Assembly: GCA_015066295.1 (NCBI GenBank) | Contig: SVOR01000019.1 | Span: 1 to 35,395, forward strand | Source of the DNA: Oscillospiraceae bacterium | GTDB lineage: Bacteria > Bacillota > Clostridia > Oscillospirales > Acutalibacteraceae | Length of the DNA stretch: 35,395 bases | Direction: 5' to 3' | Part shown: positions 1-7,191 of the stretch, piece by piece | Layout: the number at the start of each line of letters is the position of its first letter | Position numbering within the stretch: position 1 is the stretch's first letter | Notes under the pieces: generated by a model | What the model was told of the DNA's origin: nothing | Database searches by the model: none | What the model saw: only the letters and a program-made list of their open reading frames with translations | Position numbers and translations under genes: made by a program

Positions 1-36
1 ATACTGCGTTACAATTCTTCAAATTGATATGAAAAA

Positions 37-57
37 TTGTTGTCAATTTGTTGTCAA
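37..57. repeat. Tandem direct repeat TTGTTGTCAA at the window edge
   Basis: Two copies of TTGTTGTCAA lie 11 bp apart (37-46 and 48-57). On the minus strand they read TTGACAACAA twice. They sit about 45 bp beyond the lysS stop codon, with no gene visible between them and the window edge. Short direct repeats of this sort can be arm-type sites for tyrosine recombinases, but no integrase is visible here, so that role is speculation. Confidence 0.4.
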
Positions 58-75
58 CTCGGATTTGGGATGCCG

Positions 76-100
76 AAAACCCTTGATTTTACTGGGTTTT
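76..100 (-). terminator. Possible lysS terminator hairpin
   Basis: AAAACCC (76-82) pairs with GGGTTTT (94-100) around an 11-nt loop, directly after the lysS stop codon. The stem is short, and the only U-rich stretch in the minus direction is the arm itself, so it would be weak. Confidence 0.35.
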
Positions 101-1606
101 TTAGTCCAGAGGCTTCATTGTGGGGAAGAGTATTACTTCACGAATTGTGTCGGAGTTTGTAAGCAGCATTACGGCTCTGTCAACACCGATACCCATACCA
201 CCTGTTGGGGGCATACCGTACTGAAGTGCGGTTAAGAAATCCTCGTCAAGCATCTCTGCTTCGTCGTCACCACGGTCACGAAGCTCTAACTGCTTTTCGA
301 AACGTTCACGCTGAATGTCGGGGTCGTTAAGCTCTGAATAAGCGTTAGCAAGCTCAGAGTGACAGATAAAGAGCTCAAAACGCTCGGTAACTCTCGGGTC
401 CTCGGGAGAAGCCTTTGTTAAGGGAGAAACCTCAACAGGATACATTGTAATAAAGGTCGGCTGAATAAGCTTTTCTTCAACACGCTGGTCAAAACAAGCG
501 TAAAGTGCGTTGCCCCAGGTTTTGTCGGCAGTCTCGGCCAATTCTACACCCTTAGCCTCGGCGGCGGCAACCGCTTCGGCATCATCGGTGATAGCACCAA
601 AGTCAATACCAACATATTCCTTAACGGCATCAACCATTGTAAGACGGCGCCAACCGGGTGTGAGGTCGATTTTCTCGCCCATCCACTCTACCTCATAGGT
701 GCCGTGAATTTCCTTAGCGGCGCCCGAGATAATACCCTCGGCAATATCCATCATATCGTGGAAGTCGGCATAGGCCTGATATAATTCAACGCTTGTAAAT
801 TCGGGGTTGTGCTTGGGGTCCATACCTTCGTTACGGAATATACGGCCGATTTCATAAACTCTATCCATACCGCCAACGATGAGTCTTTTAAGCGGCAACT
901 CGGTAGCAATACGCATATACATATCAAGGTTAAGTGTATTGTGGTGTGTAATAAAGGGGCGAGCCGATGCACCGCCTGCAATTGTGTTAAGTACAGGTGT
1001 TTCAACCTCAATATAATTCATATCATCAAGGTATTTACGCATAAACTTGATGAACTGTGAGCGAATGATAAAGTTGCGTTTAACGTCGGGGTTAACAATT
1101 AGGTCAACGTAACGCTGACGGAAGCGGGTGTCGGTGTCTTTGAGTCCGTGAAACTTTTCGGGCAAGGGGAGAAGTGACTTTGAAAGCAGAGTAATGCTGC
1201 TTATATGCACCGAGATTTCTTCGGTACGGGTCTTAAACACGATACCCTCAACACCGATGATATCACCGATATCGTACTTTTTAAAGGCGGCGTAATTATC
1301 ATCACCAATATCGTTGCGGCTAACGTACAACTGAATGTTGCCATTTGTGTCCTGCACGTTGGCAAAGCTTGCCTTACCCATAATTCTGCGGCTCATCATA
1401 CGGCCTGCAATACGAACGGTTTTACCCTCGTACTGCTCATAATTCGCCTTAATGTCGGCAGCCGAAGCATCAAAATCAAACTTTGTGATTTGGAAGGGGT
1501 CCTTACCATCATTTTTAAGGCCGGCTAATTTTTCGCGTCTAACCTTAACAAGCTCGTTATAATCCTCTTGCGGTGCTGTTTGCATATTGTTTTGATTTTC
1601 AGACAT
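101..1606 (-). CDS. lysS: Lysyl-tRNA synthetase, class II
   Basis: This enzyme charges tRNA-Lys with lysine in the cytoplasm. The 501-residue protein has the family's normal length: an N-terminal OB-fold anticodon-binding domain (about 55-155) and a class II catalytic core. Motif 2 is visible (RIFRNEGMDPKHNPEFT) and motif 3 is close to the C-terminus (GMGIGVDR). The window also contains an upstream in-frame GTG at 1615, but the ATG at 1606 is preferred because AGGATG lies 8 nt ahead of it. The gene follows greA by about 50 bp, with a terminator-like hairpin between, so both probably share the greA promoter with partial attenuation. The protein looks complete and ordinary, and the assignment is very secure. 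Confidence 0.97.
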   Translation of the reverse strand: MSENQNNMQTAPQEDYNELVKVRREKLAGLKNDGKDPFQITKFDFDASAADIKANYEQYEGKTVRIAGRMMSRRIMGKASFANVQDTNGNIQLYVSRNDIGDDNYAAFKKYDIGDIIGVEGIVFKTRTEEISVHISSITLLSKSLLPLPEKFHGLKDTDTRFRQRYVDLIVNPDVKRNFIIRSQFIKFMRKYLDDMNYIEVETPVLNTIAGGASARPFITHHNTLNLDMYMRIATELPLKRLIVGGMDRVYEIGRIFRNEGMDPKHNPEFTSVELYQAYADFHDMMDIAEGIISGAAKEIHGTYEVEWMGEKIDLTPGWRRLTMVDAVKEYVGIDFGAITDDAEAVAAAEAKGVELAETADKTWGNALYACFDQRVEEKLIQPTFITMYPVEVSPLTKASPEDPRVTERFELFICHSELANAYSELNDPDIQRERFEKQLELRDRGDDEAEMLDEDFLTALQYGMPPTGGMGIGVDRAVMLLTNSDTIREVILFPTMKPLD

Positions 1607-1630
1607 ATTCTTCACATCCTAAAAGATAAA

Positions 1631-1650
1631 AGGCAGGTATTAACCTGCCT
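1631..1650 (-). terminator. Hairpin between greA and lysS
   Basis: A perfect 8-bp stem AGGCAGGT/ACCTGCCT with a 4-nt loop begins 4 nt after the greA stop codon. On the minus strand it is followed by TTTTATCTTTT. It has the form of an intrinsic terminator, so it should lower lysS expression relative to greA or act as a processing or stability point. Confidence 0.7.
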
Positions 1651-1654
1651 TAAA

Positions 1655-2131
1655 TTATTTTGAAATAGCAACTATTTTAAATTCAATTTCTCCGGCAGGA
1701 GCTTCAGCATATACTGTTTCGCCAACCTTGTGACCGAGCAATGCCTTACCAACAGGCGACTCATCAGAAATGAGACCTGCAGCAGGGTCGGCCTCGGCAG
1801 AACCAACTATGCGATATTCACATTCTTCATCAAATTCAACGTCAAGAATTTTAACCTTAGAGCCAAGAACAACCGTTTTAGCGGCGCCCTTAACGTCCGA
1901 AATAATTTCAACGTTTTTAAGCATTGCTTCAATTTCAACAATTCTTGCTTCAATTTTAGCCTGCTCGTTTTTAGCCTCGTCGTATTCGCTGTTTTCAGAG
2001 AGGTCACCGTAGCCGCGTGCAATTTTTATCTTTTCAGCAATATCTGCACGACCCTTTGTTTTAAGGGTTTCAAGCTCCTCTTTAAGTTTTTTAAGTCCAT
2101 CGTCGGTAAGTCTGATTTTCTTTTCCATCAT
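1655..2131 (-). CDS. greA: Transcription elongation factor GreA
   Basis: GreA binds the secondary channel of RNA polymerase and stimulates cleavage of backtracked transcripts. The 158-residue length is exactly typical. The N-terminal half (about 1-75) is the antiparallel coiled coil, with the signature [15 protein letters not shown], whose acidic residues sit at the tip and act in the polymerase active site. The C-terminal half is the FKBP-like domain. The start is the first of two adjacent ATG codons, preceded by GAAAGG at suitable spacing. It is the first gene of a greA-lysS unit, an arrangement common in Firmicutes, driven by a perfect consensus promoter just upstream. Confidence 0.97.
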   Translation of the reverse strand: MMEKKIRLTDDGLKKLKEELETLKTKGRADIAEKIKIARGYGDLSENSEYDEAKNEQAKIEARIVEIEAMLKNVEIISDVKGAAKTVVLGSKVKILDVEFDEECEYRIVGSAEADPAAGLISDESPVGKALLGHKVGETVYAEAPAGEIEFKIVAISK

Positions 2132-2178
2132 TAAGATTACCTTTCTTTATTTTGGCACCCGTAGGCACACATATTGGT

Positions 2179-2207
2179 ATTATATATTATATATTTAATT
2201 ATGTCAA
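2179..2207 (-). promoter_or_regulatory. Consensus sigma-A promoter for greA-lysS
   Basis: Read on the minus strand, TTGACA (2207-2202) and TATAAT (2184-2179) are separated by exactly 17 bp. Both boxes match the consensus perfectly, and the promoter lies about 48 bp ahead of the greA start codon. Confidence 0.85.
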
Positions 2208-2216
2208 GAAGAATTA

Positions 2217-2897
2217 TTACAGCCCATCTGCTCGCAACAGACCCAATTTTTTAAAATCGCATACGTAGTAAAGTCCCGCTAATACGGGATAGATTTCGTC
2301 GGGGGATAGCGGCAGTTCTTTTATATTATCGGGCAGTATTGGCGGCGATGCTGAAAGATAAGAAAATCTGCCGAAAAGTCGTTTGTTATCGCAAAAGGGT
2401 AGGGGTATTTCGGAAAAAACCGCATCGAATTTATTAAGCGAGCCGAAATTGGTTGTTATAACGGCGCCCGCGCCGAGTGTGGCGTATAGCTGCTCGTTTT
2501 CGGCGGCATATTTTTCGCTTTCAAAGGTATACACCGTGACACTGCGGCACCGCGATAATAAGTGAGGCAGTAAAAATATAAGGTGCCCCTTAGGGTCGAC
2601 TACCGCACAGCTTTGAAGTGTGCTTTGAAGGGCATAAATCAGCGTGTTAAGGGTTACTATATAGCGGTATTTGAGCACCAAAATATCATCATTTTTTATT
2701 ACGGGCAGTGGGCAGTTGTTCATAAAACCCATTAGGTGCGGCTCGTTGTGGGGCGAATAGGTTAAAAGATGTGTGGTATAAAAGGTAATTCCGTCTATGC
2801 TTAATGGCATGCTTTCGAATTTTCTTGTCCTTGTCAAGTGCAGTTTTTCGCGAAGATTTTGTCTGCTTTTAATAGTGGTGGTGAGCGTTGTAAACAA
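2217..2897 (-). CDS. Hypothetical protein with Rossmann-like segment
   Basis: I do not recognise this 226-residue protein. The middle part (about residues 95-165) has the alternating strand-helix pattern of a nucleotide-binding or dehydrogenase-like fold: a strand ending in VVDPKGH, then VTVYTFE, then a Gly/Ala-rich turn LGAGAVITT followed by FDAVFSE. No catalytic motif is evident. It has no signal peptide or membrane segment. The start is a TTG codon, supported by GGGGG seven nt upstream and by the absence of a better ATG. It is divergent from the nucleotidyltransferase gene and stops just before the greA promoter. It is probably a lineage-restricted conserved protein; the function is unknown. 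Confidence 0.7.
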   Translation of the reverse strand: MFTTLTTTIKSRQNLREKLHLTRTRKFESMPLSIDGITFYTTHLLTYSPHNEPHLMGFMNNCPLPVIKNDDILVLKYRYIVTLNTLIYALQSTLQSCAVVDPKGHLIFLLPHLLSRCRSVTVYTFESEKYAAENEQLYATLGAGAVITTNFGSLNKFDAVFSEIPLPFCDNKRLFGRFSYLSASPPILPDNIKELPLSPDEIYPVLAGLYYVCDFKKLGLLRADGL

Positions 2898-2918
2898 GGT
2901 GATGCCCCCTTTTTGTGC

Positions 2919-2951
2919 TTGACAAACCGCCTAAAGTATTTATACTATAAT
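2919..2951 (+). promoter_or_regulatory. Promoter of the nucleotidyltransferase gene
   Basis: TTGACA (2919-2924) is followed after 16 bp by TATACT (2941-2946), with an overlapping TATAAT at 2946-2951 that would need a 21-bp spacer. The first pairing is preferred. A strong GGAGG ribosome binding site follows 7 nt before the ATG at 2988. Confidence 0.7.
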
Positions 2952-2987
2952 ATGTGTATTTAAGTTAAAAAATACGGAGGAAAATTT

Positions 2988-3869
2988 ATGAGTAATAAGG
3001 CAACGTTAGTGGTAATGGCGGCCGGTATGGGCAGTCGCTTCGGCGGTCTTAAACAGATTGCTGCCGTTGGAAAAAACGGCGAGGCAATACTTGACTTCTC
3101 GGTTTACGATGCCATAGAGGCAGGCTTCGACAAGGTCGTTTTTGTTATCAACCGCAAAATAGAAAAGGACTTTAAGGAAATAGTAGGTAGTCGCATTGAA
3201 AAAAAAGTTGCCGTCGAGTACGTTTTTCAGGACTTAAACGATTTGCCGGAGGGCTTTGTTTGTCCCGAGGGTCGCGAAAAGCCGTGGGGTACAGGTCAGG
3301 CAATACTTTGCTGTAAAGACGTTGTAAACACACCCTTCGCGGTTATAAATGCCGATGATTATTACGGCAAAAATGCCTTCAAGCAGATTTTCAAAAGCCT
3401 TACCACCGATAGCGATAATTACTGTATGGTGGGCTTCCGTCTTTGCAATACGTTAACCGAAAACGGTCACGTATCCCGTGGTGTTTGTACCGTTGTTGAC
3501 GGCTTCTTGGCCGACGTGGTTGAGCGCACCAAGATTATTGACTGCCGCTTTACCGAGGACGATGGCGCTACCTGGACCGAGCTTTCGCCCGACAGCGTTG
3601 TTTCAATGAATATGTGGGGCTTTACCCCCGATATATTCGGTTACCTAAAAACCGCATTTGTCGACTTTTTAACTGAGAAGGGCACCGAGCTTAAAAGTGA
3701 GTTTTATCTGCCGAGTGTGGTTGATGCACTAATTAAAAAGGGTGTTAAAAAGGCAAAGGTTTTGGTTGCCGAGGATAAATGGTACGGAGTTACCTATAAA
3801 GAGGATAAAGAGCGAGTTGTCAGCGCAATCGCTTCCTTTGTAGATAATGGTATGTACGATAAAATGTAA
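2988..3869 (+). CDS. Sugar-phosphate nucleotidyltransferase family protein
   Basis: This 293-residue cytoplasmic enzyme belongs to the NTP_transferase superfamily, which makes NDP-sugars from sugar-1-phosphates. The nucleotide-binding loop AAGMGSRFGGLKQ starts at about residue 11, PWGTGQAI is at 99-106, and INADDYYG (120-127) carries the metal-binding aspartates. The fold is complete, but the residues that would fix the sugar or base cannot be read by eye, so UTP-glucose-1-phosphate uridylyltransferase-like is only a guess. The gene stands alone between its own strong promoter and a bidirectional terminator, with no polysaccharide genes nearby, so a stand-alone metabolic or teichoic/capsule precursor role is possible. 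Confidence 0.85.
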   Translation: MSNKATLVVMAAGMGSRFGGLKQIAAVGKNGEAILDFSVYDAIEAGFDKVVFVINRKIEKDFKEIVGSRIEKKVAVEYVFQDLNDLPEGFVCPEGREKPWGTGQAILCCKDVVNTPFAVINADDYYGKNAFKQIFKSLTTDSDNYCMVGFRLCNTLTENGHVSRGVCTVVDGFLADVVERTKIIDCRFTEDDGATWTELSPDSVVSMNMWGFTPDIFGYLKTAFVDFLTEKGTELKSEFYLPSVVDALIKKGVKKAKVLVAEDKWYGVTYKEDKERVVSAIASFVDNGMYDKM

Positions 3870-3880
3870 TAGAAATGAAA

Positions 3881-3917
3881 AAGGCTTGATACCGAAAAGG
3901 TATCAAGCCTTTTTTTA
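3881..3917. terminator. Bidirectional intrinsic terminator
   Basis: A 13-bp perfect stem (3881-3893 with 3899-3911), loop GAAAA, has T-runs on both strands. It serves the nucleotidyltransferase gene on the plus strand and the ImmA-like gene on the minus strand. Confidence 0.92.
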
Positions 3918-4316
3918 TTTATCTGCATAATATTTTAATGCCTTGTCGATAAAATCCTCTGTAACCGAAAAATGGTCTGCGAGTGCCGCATTATCGGCAT
4001 AGCCCTCTTTTAATGCCGTTTTTAATTCACTTAGCGGCACTAATTTTTCAATAGCCCACTTATCCGCCTTTTGCTCGTGCTTGGCACGCACGTCAAAGGG
4101 CGAATATGCGTTATAAAAGCTGCCCGTCTCACAGTGACCAAGCTCATGCGCCAAGCATACACGCTCGCGCGCAGGTGATGTCACTTCTCTGGGGTCTAAA
4201 GCTATATAATAGCGGTCGTTTAAGCTAACAGCGACAGATTTGTTAAGCGGTAGGGGAAAGAAATCTAACCTTATATTAAGCTCTTCGGCTATCTTATAAA
4301 GCTTTTCAGTTTTCAT
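3915..4316 (-). CDS. ImmA/IrrE-family metallopeptidase
   Basis: The 133-residue protein has the zinc-metalloprotease motif HELGH at residues 57-61 (context CLAHELGHCETG). A downstream KADKWAIEKLVP segment is typical of the ImmA/IrrE family (DUF955). In ICEBs1 and related elements, ImmA cleaves the partner XRE repressor to trigger induction. Here the gene follows an XRE regulator and overlaps it by 11 bp, so translation is probably coupled and the two very likely form a repressor-protease pair. No integrase or structural phage genes are near, so the pair may be a domesticated remnant. Family assignment is secure; the specific target is inferred from the pairing. Confidence 0.9.
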   Translation of the reverse strand: MKTEKLYKIAEELNIRLDFFPLPLNKSVAVSLNDRYYIALDPREVTSPARERVCLAHELGHCETGSFYNAYSPFDVRAKHEQKADKWAIEKLVPLSELKTALKEGYADNAALADHFSVTEDFIDKALKYYADK

Positions 4317-4635
4317 TCTCGCGTTCCTTTATATATTGTGCGTAGCGCTTAACCTCGTTCCACATTTCGTCGGTAACCTCAACGCCACCGCCAAAAAGTG
4401 CAACCTTTAAGCTTTCGTCGCTGGGGGCAGACTCCTGACCTGTTAGTAAATATTCAACCGTTACACCAAAATGGTCGGATATTTTTGAAAGCGTTAAGGC
4501 AGAAAGAGTTTTAATTCTGCCCATCTTGTAGTCCGAAAGTGACGCTCTCGGTATCTGGCAAATTTTACAAAGGTCGGTTACAGTAATTTTGTATTTTCGA
4601 CAAAGTTCGGCAATTCTTATATAGGTTTCTGGCAT
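4306..4635 (-). CDS. XRE-family transcriptional regulator (phage-repressor-like)
   Basis: This is a 109-residue DNA-binding protein with an N-terminal Cro/CI-type helix-turn-helix in about the first 65 residues (VTDLCKICQIPRASLSDYK, then ISDHFGVTVEYLLTG). A short C-terminal tail could be the dimerisation part or the target of the adjacent ImmA-like protease. The reading frame is open to 4698, but the ATG at 4635 has a clear AAAGGAG site 7 nt upstream, and the extra 21 codons cross the control region, so the shorter form is preferred. It is divergent from the zinc-ribbon gene at 4819. The region between holds a perfect promoter for that gene surrounded by repeated AATTACG motifs, the expected place for this protein to act. 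Confidence 0.9.
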   Translation of the reverse strand: MPETYIRIAELCRKYKITVTDLCKICQIPRASLSDYKMGRIKTLSALTLSKISDHFGVTVEYLLTGQESAPSDESLKVALFGGGVEVTDEMWNEVKRYAQYIKERENEN

Positions 4636-4662
4636 ATTTATATCTCCTTTTTGTGCAACTAT

Positions 4663-4751
4663 ACAAATTACTAAAAAACGTAACGCAGATATTGACAATT
4701 ACGGAATTACGTATTATAATATACTTGTAATTACGAAATGTAGTAATTTGT
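4663..4751. promoter_or_regulatory. Divergent control region with operator-like repeats
   Basis: AATTACG occurs three times in direct orientation at 4697, 4705 and 4729. An 11-bp perfect inverted repeat flanks the whole region (ACAAATTACTA at 4663-4673 and its complement at 4741-4751). The repeats bracket and overlap the plus-strand promoter at 4692-4720, whose -10 region overlaps an ATTATA that reads TATAAT on the minus strand. This is the layout of a lysogeny-type switch controlled by the XRE protein; binding itself is inferred. Confidence 0.6.
4692..4720 (+). promoter_or_regulatory. Perfect sigma-A promoter for the zinc-ribbon operon
   Basis: TTGACA (4692-4697), a 17-bp spacer and TATAAT (4715-4720). 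Two of the three AATTACG motifs lie inside the spacer, so a bound repressor would block polymerase. Confidence 0.85.
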
Positions 4752-4818
4752 CGTTCTTTGTCTAAATTATATTACAAAATCTCGTAAATGTCAAGATTAA
4801 AATAAAGGAGCATAAAAG

Positions 4819-5178
4819 GTGTACTATTGTCAGGACTGTAAAAAACAATTTAAAAATAAAATAATAATAATCGAAACCCATTCGCTGCCGTCAGAGCCGT
4901 ATGAAAGGTTTGAAGGGTGTCCCCATTGCAAAAGCACAAACGTTAAAAAAATACCAGTTAAAAACTGTATGTGCTGTGGTGCAAGGATGAGGGGCGAGGG
5001 TGACTATTGCAGTGAGGCCTGTCGCAAGCGTGGTGAGTATTTATGGGCTAAGGAGCGAAGCGAACGCGAGCGCTGGGCAAAGCATCCGCTGAATTTAGCC
5101 ATACAAGAGGTAGAAAGGTATAATAAGGAAACAGGAAAGAAGCTTTCCTACGGGCAGTATTTTGCAGGGGTGAGGTAA
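4819..5178 (+). CDS. Zinc-ribbon protein, phage-like
   Basis: This is a 119-residue protein with two cysteine clusters: C4-x2-C7 pairing with C34-x2-C37, and C50/C52/C53 with C64-x3-C68. It therefore probably binds two zinc ions. The C-terminal part is charged and helical and ends in a KETGKKLSYGQYFAG-type tail that I associate with small phage proteins of unknown role. The start is GTG, supported by AAAGGAG 8 nt upstream. It is the first gene after the switch promoter, and its stop overlaps the next start (TAATG). It may bind nucleic acid; a precise function cannot be given. Confidence 0.75.
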   Translation: MYYCQDCKKQFKNKIIIIETHSLPSEPYERFEGCPHCKSTNVKKIPVKNCMCCGARMRGEGDYCSEACRKRGEYLWAKERSERERWAKHPLNLAIQEVERYNKETGKKLSYGQYFAGVR

Positions 5179-5495
5179 TGGAAAATGAAAAAAAGAAGGA
5201 ATATCTCGATTTGTATCTTTTGCAGCAGGCAAAGATAACAAGGCTTAAAAGACAGATGGAGATAAACCCCGAGGCGAGCGAGAGATACATAATGAAGATA
5301 AAGAACGCACAACTACTACGTGAAAAAATCGAGGAGGATATCGAGCGCGTTGACGGTGGACTTTTAAGTGAGGTTTTATCACAACATTATTTATGCGGCA
5401 GAAGTCTCGAGCAGACGGCATTTGCGCTTAATTACAGCAAGCGCCATATAGAACGACTTTATAAAACGGCTATGGAAAAATTGACCATTTCATAA
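5178..5495 (+). CDS. Sigma-70 region-4-like / ArpU-RinA-type phage regulator
   Basis: The 105-residue protein has a charged, coiled-coil-like N-terminal half. Its C-terminal helix-turn-helix (about 62-102: LSQHYLCGRSLEQTAFALN followed by YSKRHIERLYKTAMEKL) looks like sigma-factor region 4. Small proteins of this design occur in phages as late-gene activators (RinA/ArpU/DUF1492-like). Start and preceding stop overlap by one base, so it is co-translated with the zinc-ribbon protein. No late phage genes follow, as dinB comes next. It is probably the last surviving part of a decayed prophage or a small domesticated regulon. Family placement is moderately sure. Confidence 0.7.
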   Translation: MENEKKKEYLDLYLLQQAKITRLKRQMEINPEASERYIMKIKNAQLLREKIEEDIERVDGGLLSEVLSQHYLCGRSLEQTAFALNYSKRHIERLYKTAMEKLTIS

Positions 5496-5501
5496 AAGGT
5501 C

Positions 5502-5530
5502 TTTACAAAAATAAATATAGGTATTATAAT
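5502..5530 (+). promoter_or_regulatory. dinB promoter
   Basis: TTTACA (5502-5507), 17 bp, TATAAT (5525-5530). The LexA box begins at the next base, covering the transcription start region. Confidence 0.8.
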
Positions 5531-5546
5531 TAGAACAGATGTTCTA
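5531..5546. promoter_or_regulatory. LexA (SOS) box upstream of dinB
   Basis: TAGAAC-AGAT-GTTCTA is a palindrome with perfect 6-bp arms and contains the Gram-positive LexA/DinR core GAAC-N4-GTTC. It lies directly downstream of the -10 box, where LexA binding would block transcription. dinB is therefore predicted to be DNA-damage inducible. Confidence 0.85.
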
Positions 5547-5565
5547 AAAAAGGGGGGGAGTCGGG

Positions 5566-6750
5566 GTGGAACGGGTTATATTGCATTGCGACCTAAATAA
5601 TTTCTTTGCGTCGGTTTCGCTTTTATATAATCAGACCCTTATTCACTCTCCCGTGGCGGTGTGTGGCAGTAAAGAGGAGCGTCACGGTATAGTGCTGGCC
5701 AAAAACGAGATTGCCAAGAGCTTCGGTGTAAAAACTGCCGAGGCTATATGGGAGGCAAAAAGAAAGTGCCCCGACCTAATAACGTTACCACCCCTTTACG
5801 ATAAATATACCGAGTTTTCCGAAAAAGCAAAGGCGATTTATGCCCGATATACCGATATGATTGAGCCTTTCGGCATTGATGAGTGTTGGCTCGACGTGAC
5901 GGGCAGTGTTATGCTGTTTGGCAGCGGCGAAGAAATCGCCCATAAAATAAGGCGGGATATTAAAAACGAGCTTGGCATTACAATTTCGGTGGGTGTCAGC
6001 TTTAATAAGGTTTTTGCAAAGCTTGGCAGTGATATGAAAAAACCTGATGCCGTAACCGTAATAACCAAGGAGAATTTTAAGCAAAAGGTGTGGCCGCTAC
6101 CCGTTGAGGACCTGCTTTTTGTGGGCAAAAGGACGGTTGATAAGCTAAACTCGGCGGGCGTGTTTACAATAGGCGACGTGACACTCTGCGAGGATACCAT
6201 GCTAAAACGACTGTTCGGCAAAAACGGTCTCGCGCTTAAAAATAATGCATTAGGGCTTGATGATAGTCCCGTTTGCGATATACACGCCATCCAAAAGCCA
6301 AAAAGCATCGGCAGAAGTGTCACGGGTGGCACCGATTTTAACAATAATGATGAGGTGTGGCAGACCTTTATAGTGCTCGCTGAGGATATTGCAAAGAGAC
6401 TGCGCAGGCATAAGCTTTACGCAACGGGTATACAGGTGCACACGAGAACAACCGACTTAACGGTTAAGGAATTTAGTCATGCACTCGAAACCCCTACCGA
6501 TATCAGCATTAAGCTTGCCCGTGCAGGCATGGAGCTGTTCGAGCAAAACTATTACTGGGAAATGCCGCTTCGCTCGGTGGGACTGCGTGCCATAAATTTA
6601 AAGGACGACTGTGCCGCTATACAGCAAGATTTATTTGGCGACGTGGTGGGGGAGCAGAAGCAGGAGAAAATTGAGGACAGCATAAATTCTATTCGCGAGC
6701 GCTTTGGCGACGACGTCATTAAGCGCGGCAGAGTAGTAGATAAAAAATAA
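5566..6750 (+). CDS. dinB: DNA polymerase IV (Y-family)
   Basis: This is an error-prone translesion polymerase of 394 residues. The palm motifs are present: LHCDLNNFFASV with metal ligand D9, and FGIDECWLDVT with D105 and E106. SVGVSFNKVFAKLGSDMKKP is also conserved, followed by thumb (HhH-like, about 180-240) and little-finger domains. Near the C-terminus, QQDLFG matches the beta-clamp-binding peptide, which tethers the enzyme to the replisome. The GTG start at 5566 is preceded by a G-rich ribosome binding site. The gene has its own promoter with a LexA box, so it should be SOS-regulated, and it ends at a terminator shared with ruvX. Confidence 0.95.
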   Translation: MERVILHCDLNNFFASVSLLYNQTLIHSPVAVCGSKEERHGIVLAKNEIAKSFGVKTAEAIWEAKRKCPDLITLPPLYDKYTEFSEKAKAIYARYTDMIEPFGIDECWLDVTGSVMLFGSGEEIAHKIRRDIKNELGITISVGVSFNKVFAKLGSDMKKPDAVTVITKENFKQKVWPLPVEDLLFVGKRTVDKLNSAGVFTIGDVTLCEDTMLKRLFGKNGLALKNNALGLDDSPVCDIHAIQKPKSIGRSVTGGTDFNNNDEVWQTFIVLAEDIAKRLRRHKLYATGIQVHTRTTDLTVKEFSHALETPTDISIKLARAGMELFEQNYYWEMPLRSVGLRAINLKDDCAAIQQDLFGDVVGEQKQEKIEDSINSIRERFGDDVIKRGRVVDKK

Positions 6751-6779
6751 AAGCATAGCGAAATTTCGCTATGCTTTTT
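6751..6779. terminator. Bidirectional terminator between dinB and ruvX
   Basis: A perfect inverted repeat centred at 6763/6764 (AAGCATAGCGAAA and its complement) is followed by a T-run. The ruvX stop codon (6771-6769) lies inside the hairpin, so the last ruvX codons are part of the terminator of the opposite gene. Confidence 0.88.
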
Positions 6780-7191
6780 GATTTTTTCTATATGCGAGGT
6801 AGCTTTCAAGAATCATTACTGCGGCGACGGCATCGACCGTTTGCTTGCGCTTTTTACCGCGAGTATCGGTCATATTAAGGGCTGTGTGCGCCATAACTGT
6901 TGTGCAACGCTCATCCCACATAACCACTTCAATACCGGTTTTTTCTTTAATTTGCTCTGCCGTTTCGGTGCATTCCTGCGCACGCCAACCAAGTGAGCCG
7001 TCCATGTTTTTAGGTAGCCCTATAACGAGCAGCTCGGCGCCGTAATTTTTAGCGGCGGCGGCAACCTTTTCTACTAATTTTTCTTTGTTATATTCGGTTA
7101 TAACCTCTTTTGGAAAGGCAAAGCTTTCACTGTTATCGCTAACGGCAATACCTGTACGGGCATTGCCTAAATCGACCGACATAATAATCAT
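6769..7191 (-). CDS. ruvX: Putative pre-16S rRNA nuclease / Holliday junction resolvase YqgF
   Basis: This is a 140-residue RNase H-like fold protein. The first-strand motif SVDLGNARTGIAVSD near the N-terminus carries the first catalytic Asp. IGLPKNMDGSLG follows at mid-length, WDERCTT carries the central acidic residue, and DAVAAVMILESYL supplies the last Asp. Members process the 5' end of 16S rRNA or resolve Holliday junctions, and the name RuvX/YqgF covers both ideas. It overlaps the upstream histidine phosphatase gene by 4 bp (ATGA), so the two are translated together. The length is normal for the family. Confidence 0.93.
   Translation of the reverse strand: MIIMSVDLGNARTGIAVSDNSESFAFPKEVITEYNKEKLVEKVAAAAKNYGAELLVIGLPKNMDGSLGWRAQECTETAEQIKEKTGIEVVMWDERCTTVMAHTALNMTDTRGKKRKQTVDAVAAVMILESYLAYRKNQKA

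Noticed and set aside
1..100. Integrase gene fragment
   Set aside because: No reading frame with recombinase residues is present; only short repeats are seen.
751..1060. Several frames of 80 or more residues across lysS on both strands
   Set aside because: Shadows of lysS: low-complexity or biased composition and no start signals.
4819..5495. Intact prophage
   Set aside because: No integrase, terminase, portal, capsid, tail or lysis genes are present; only a control-region remnant can be supported.
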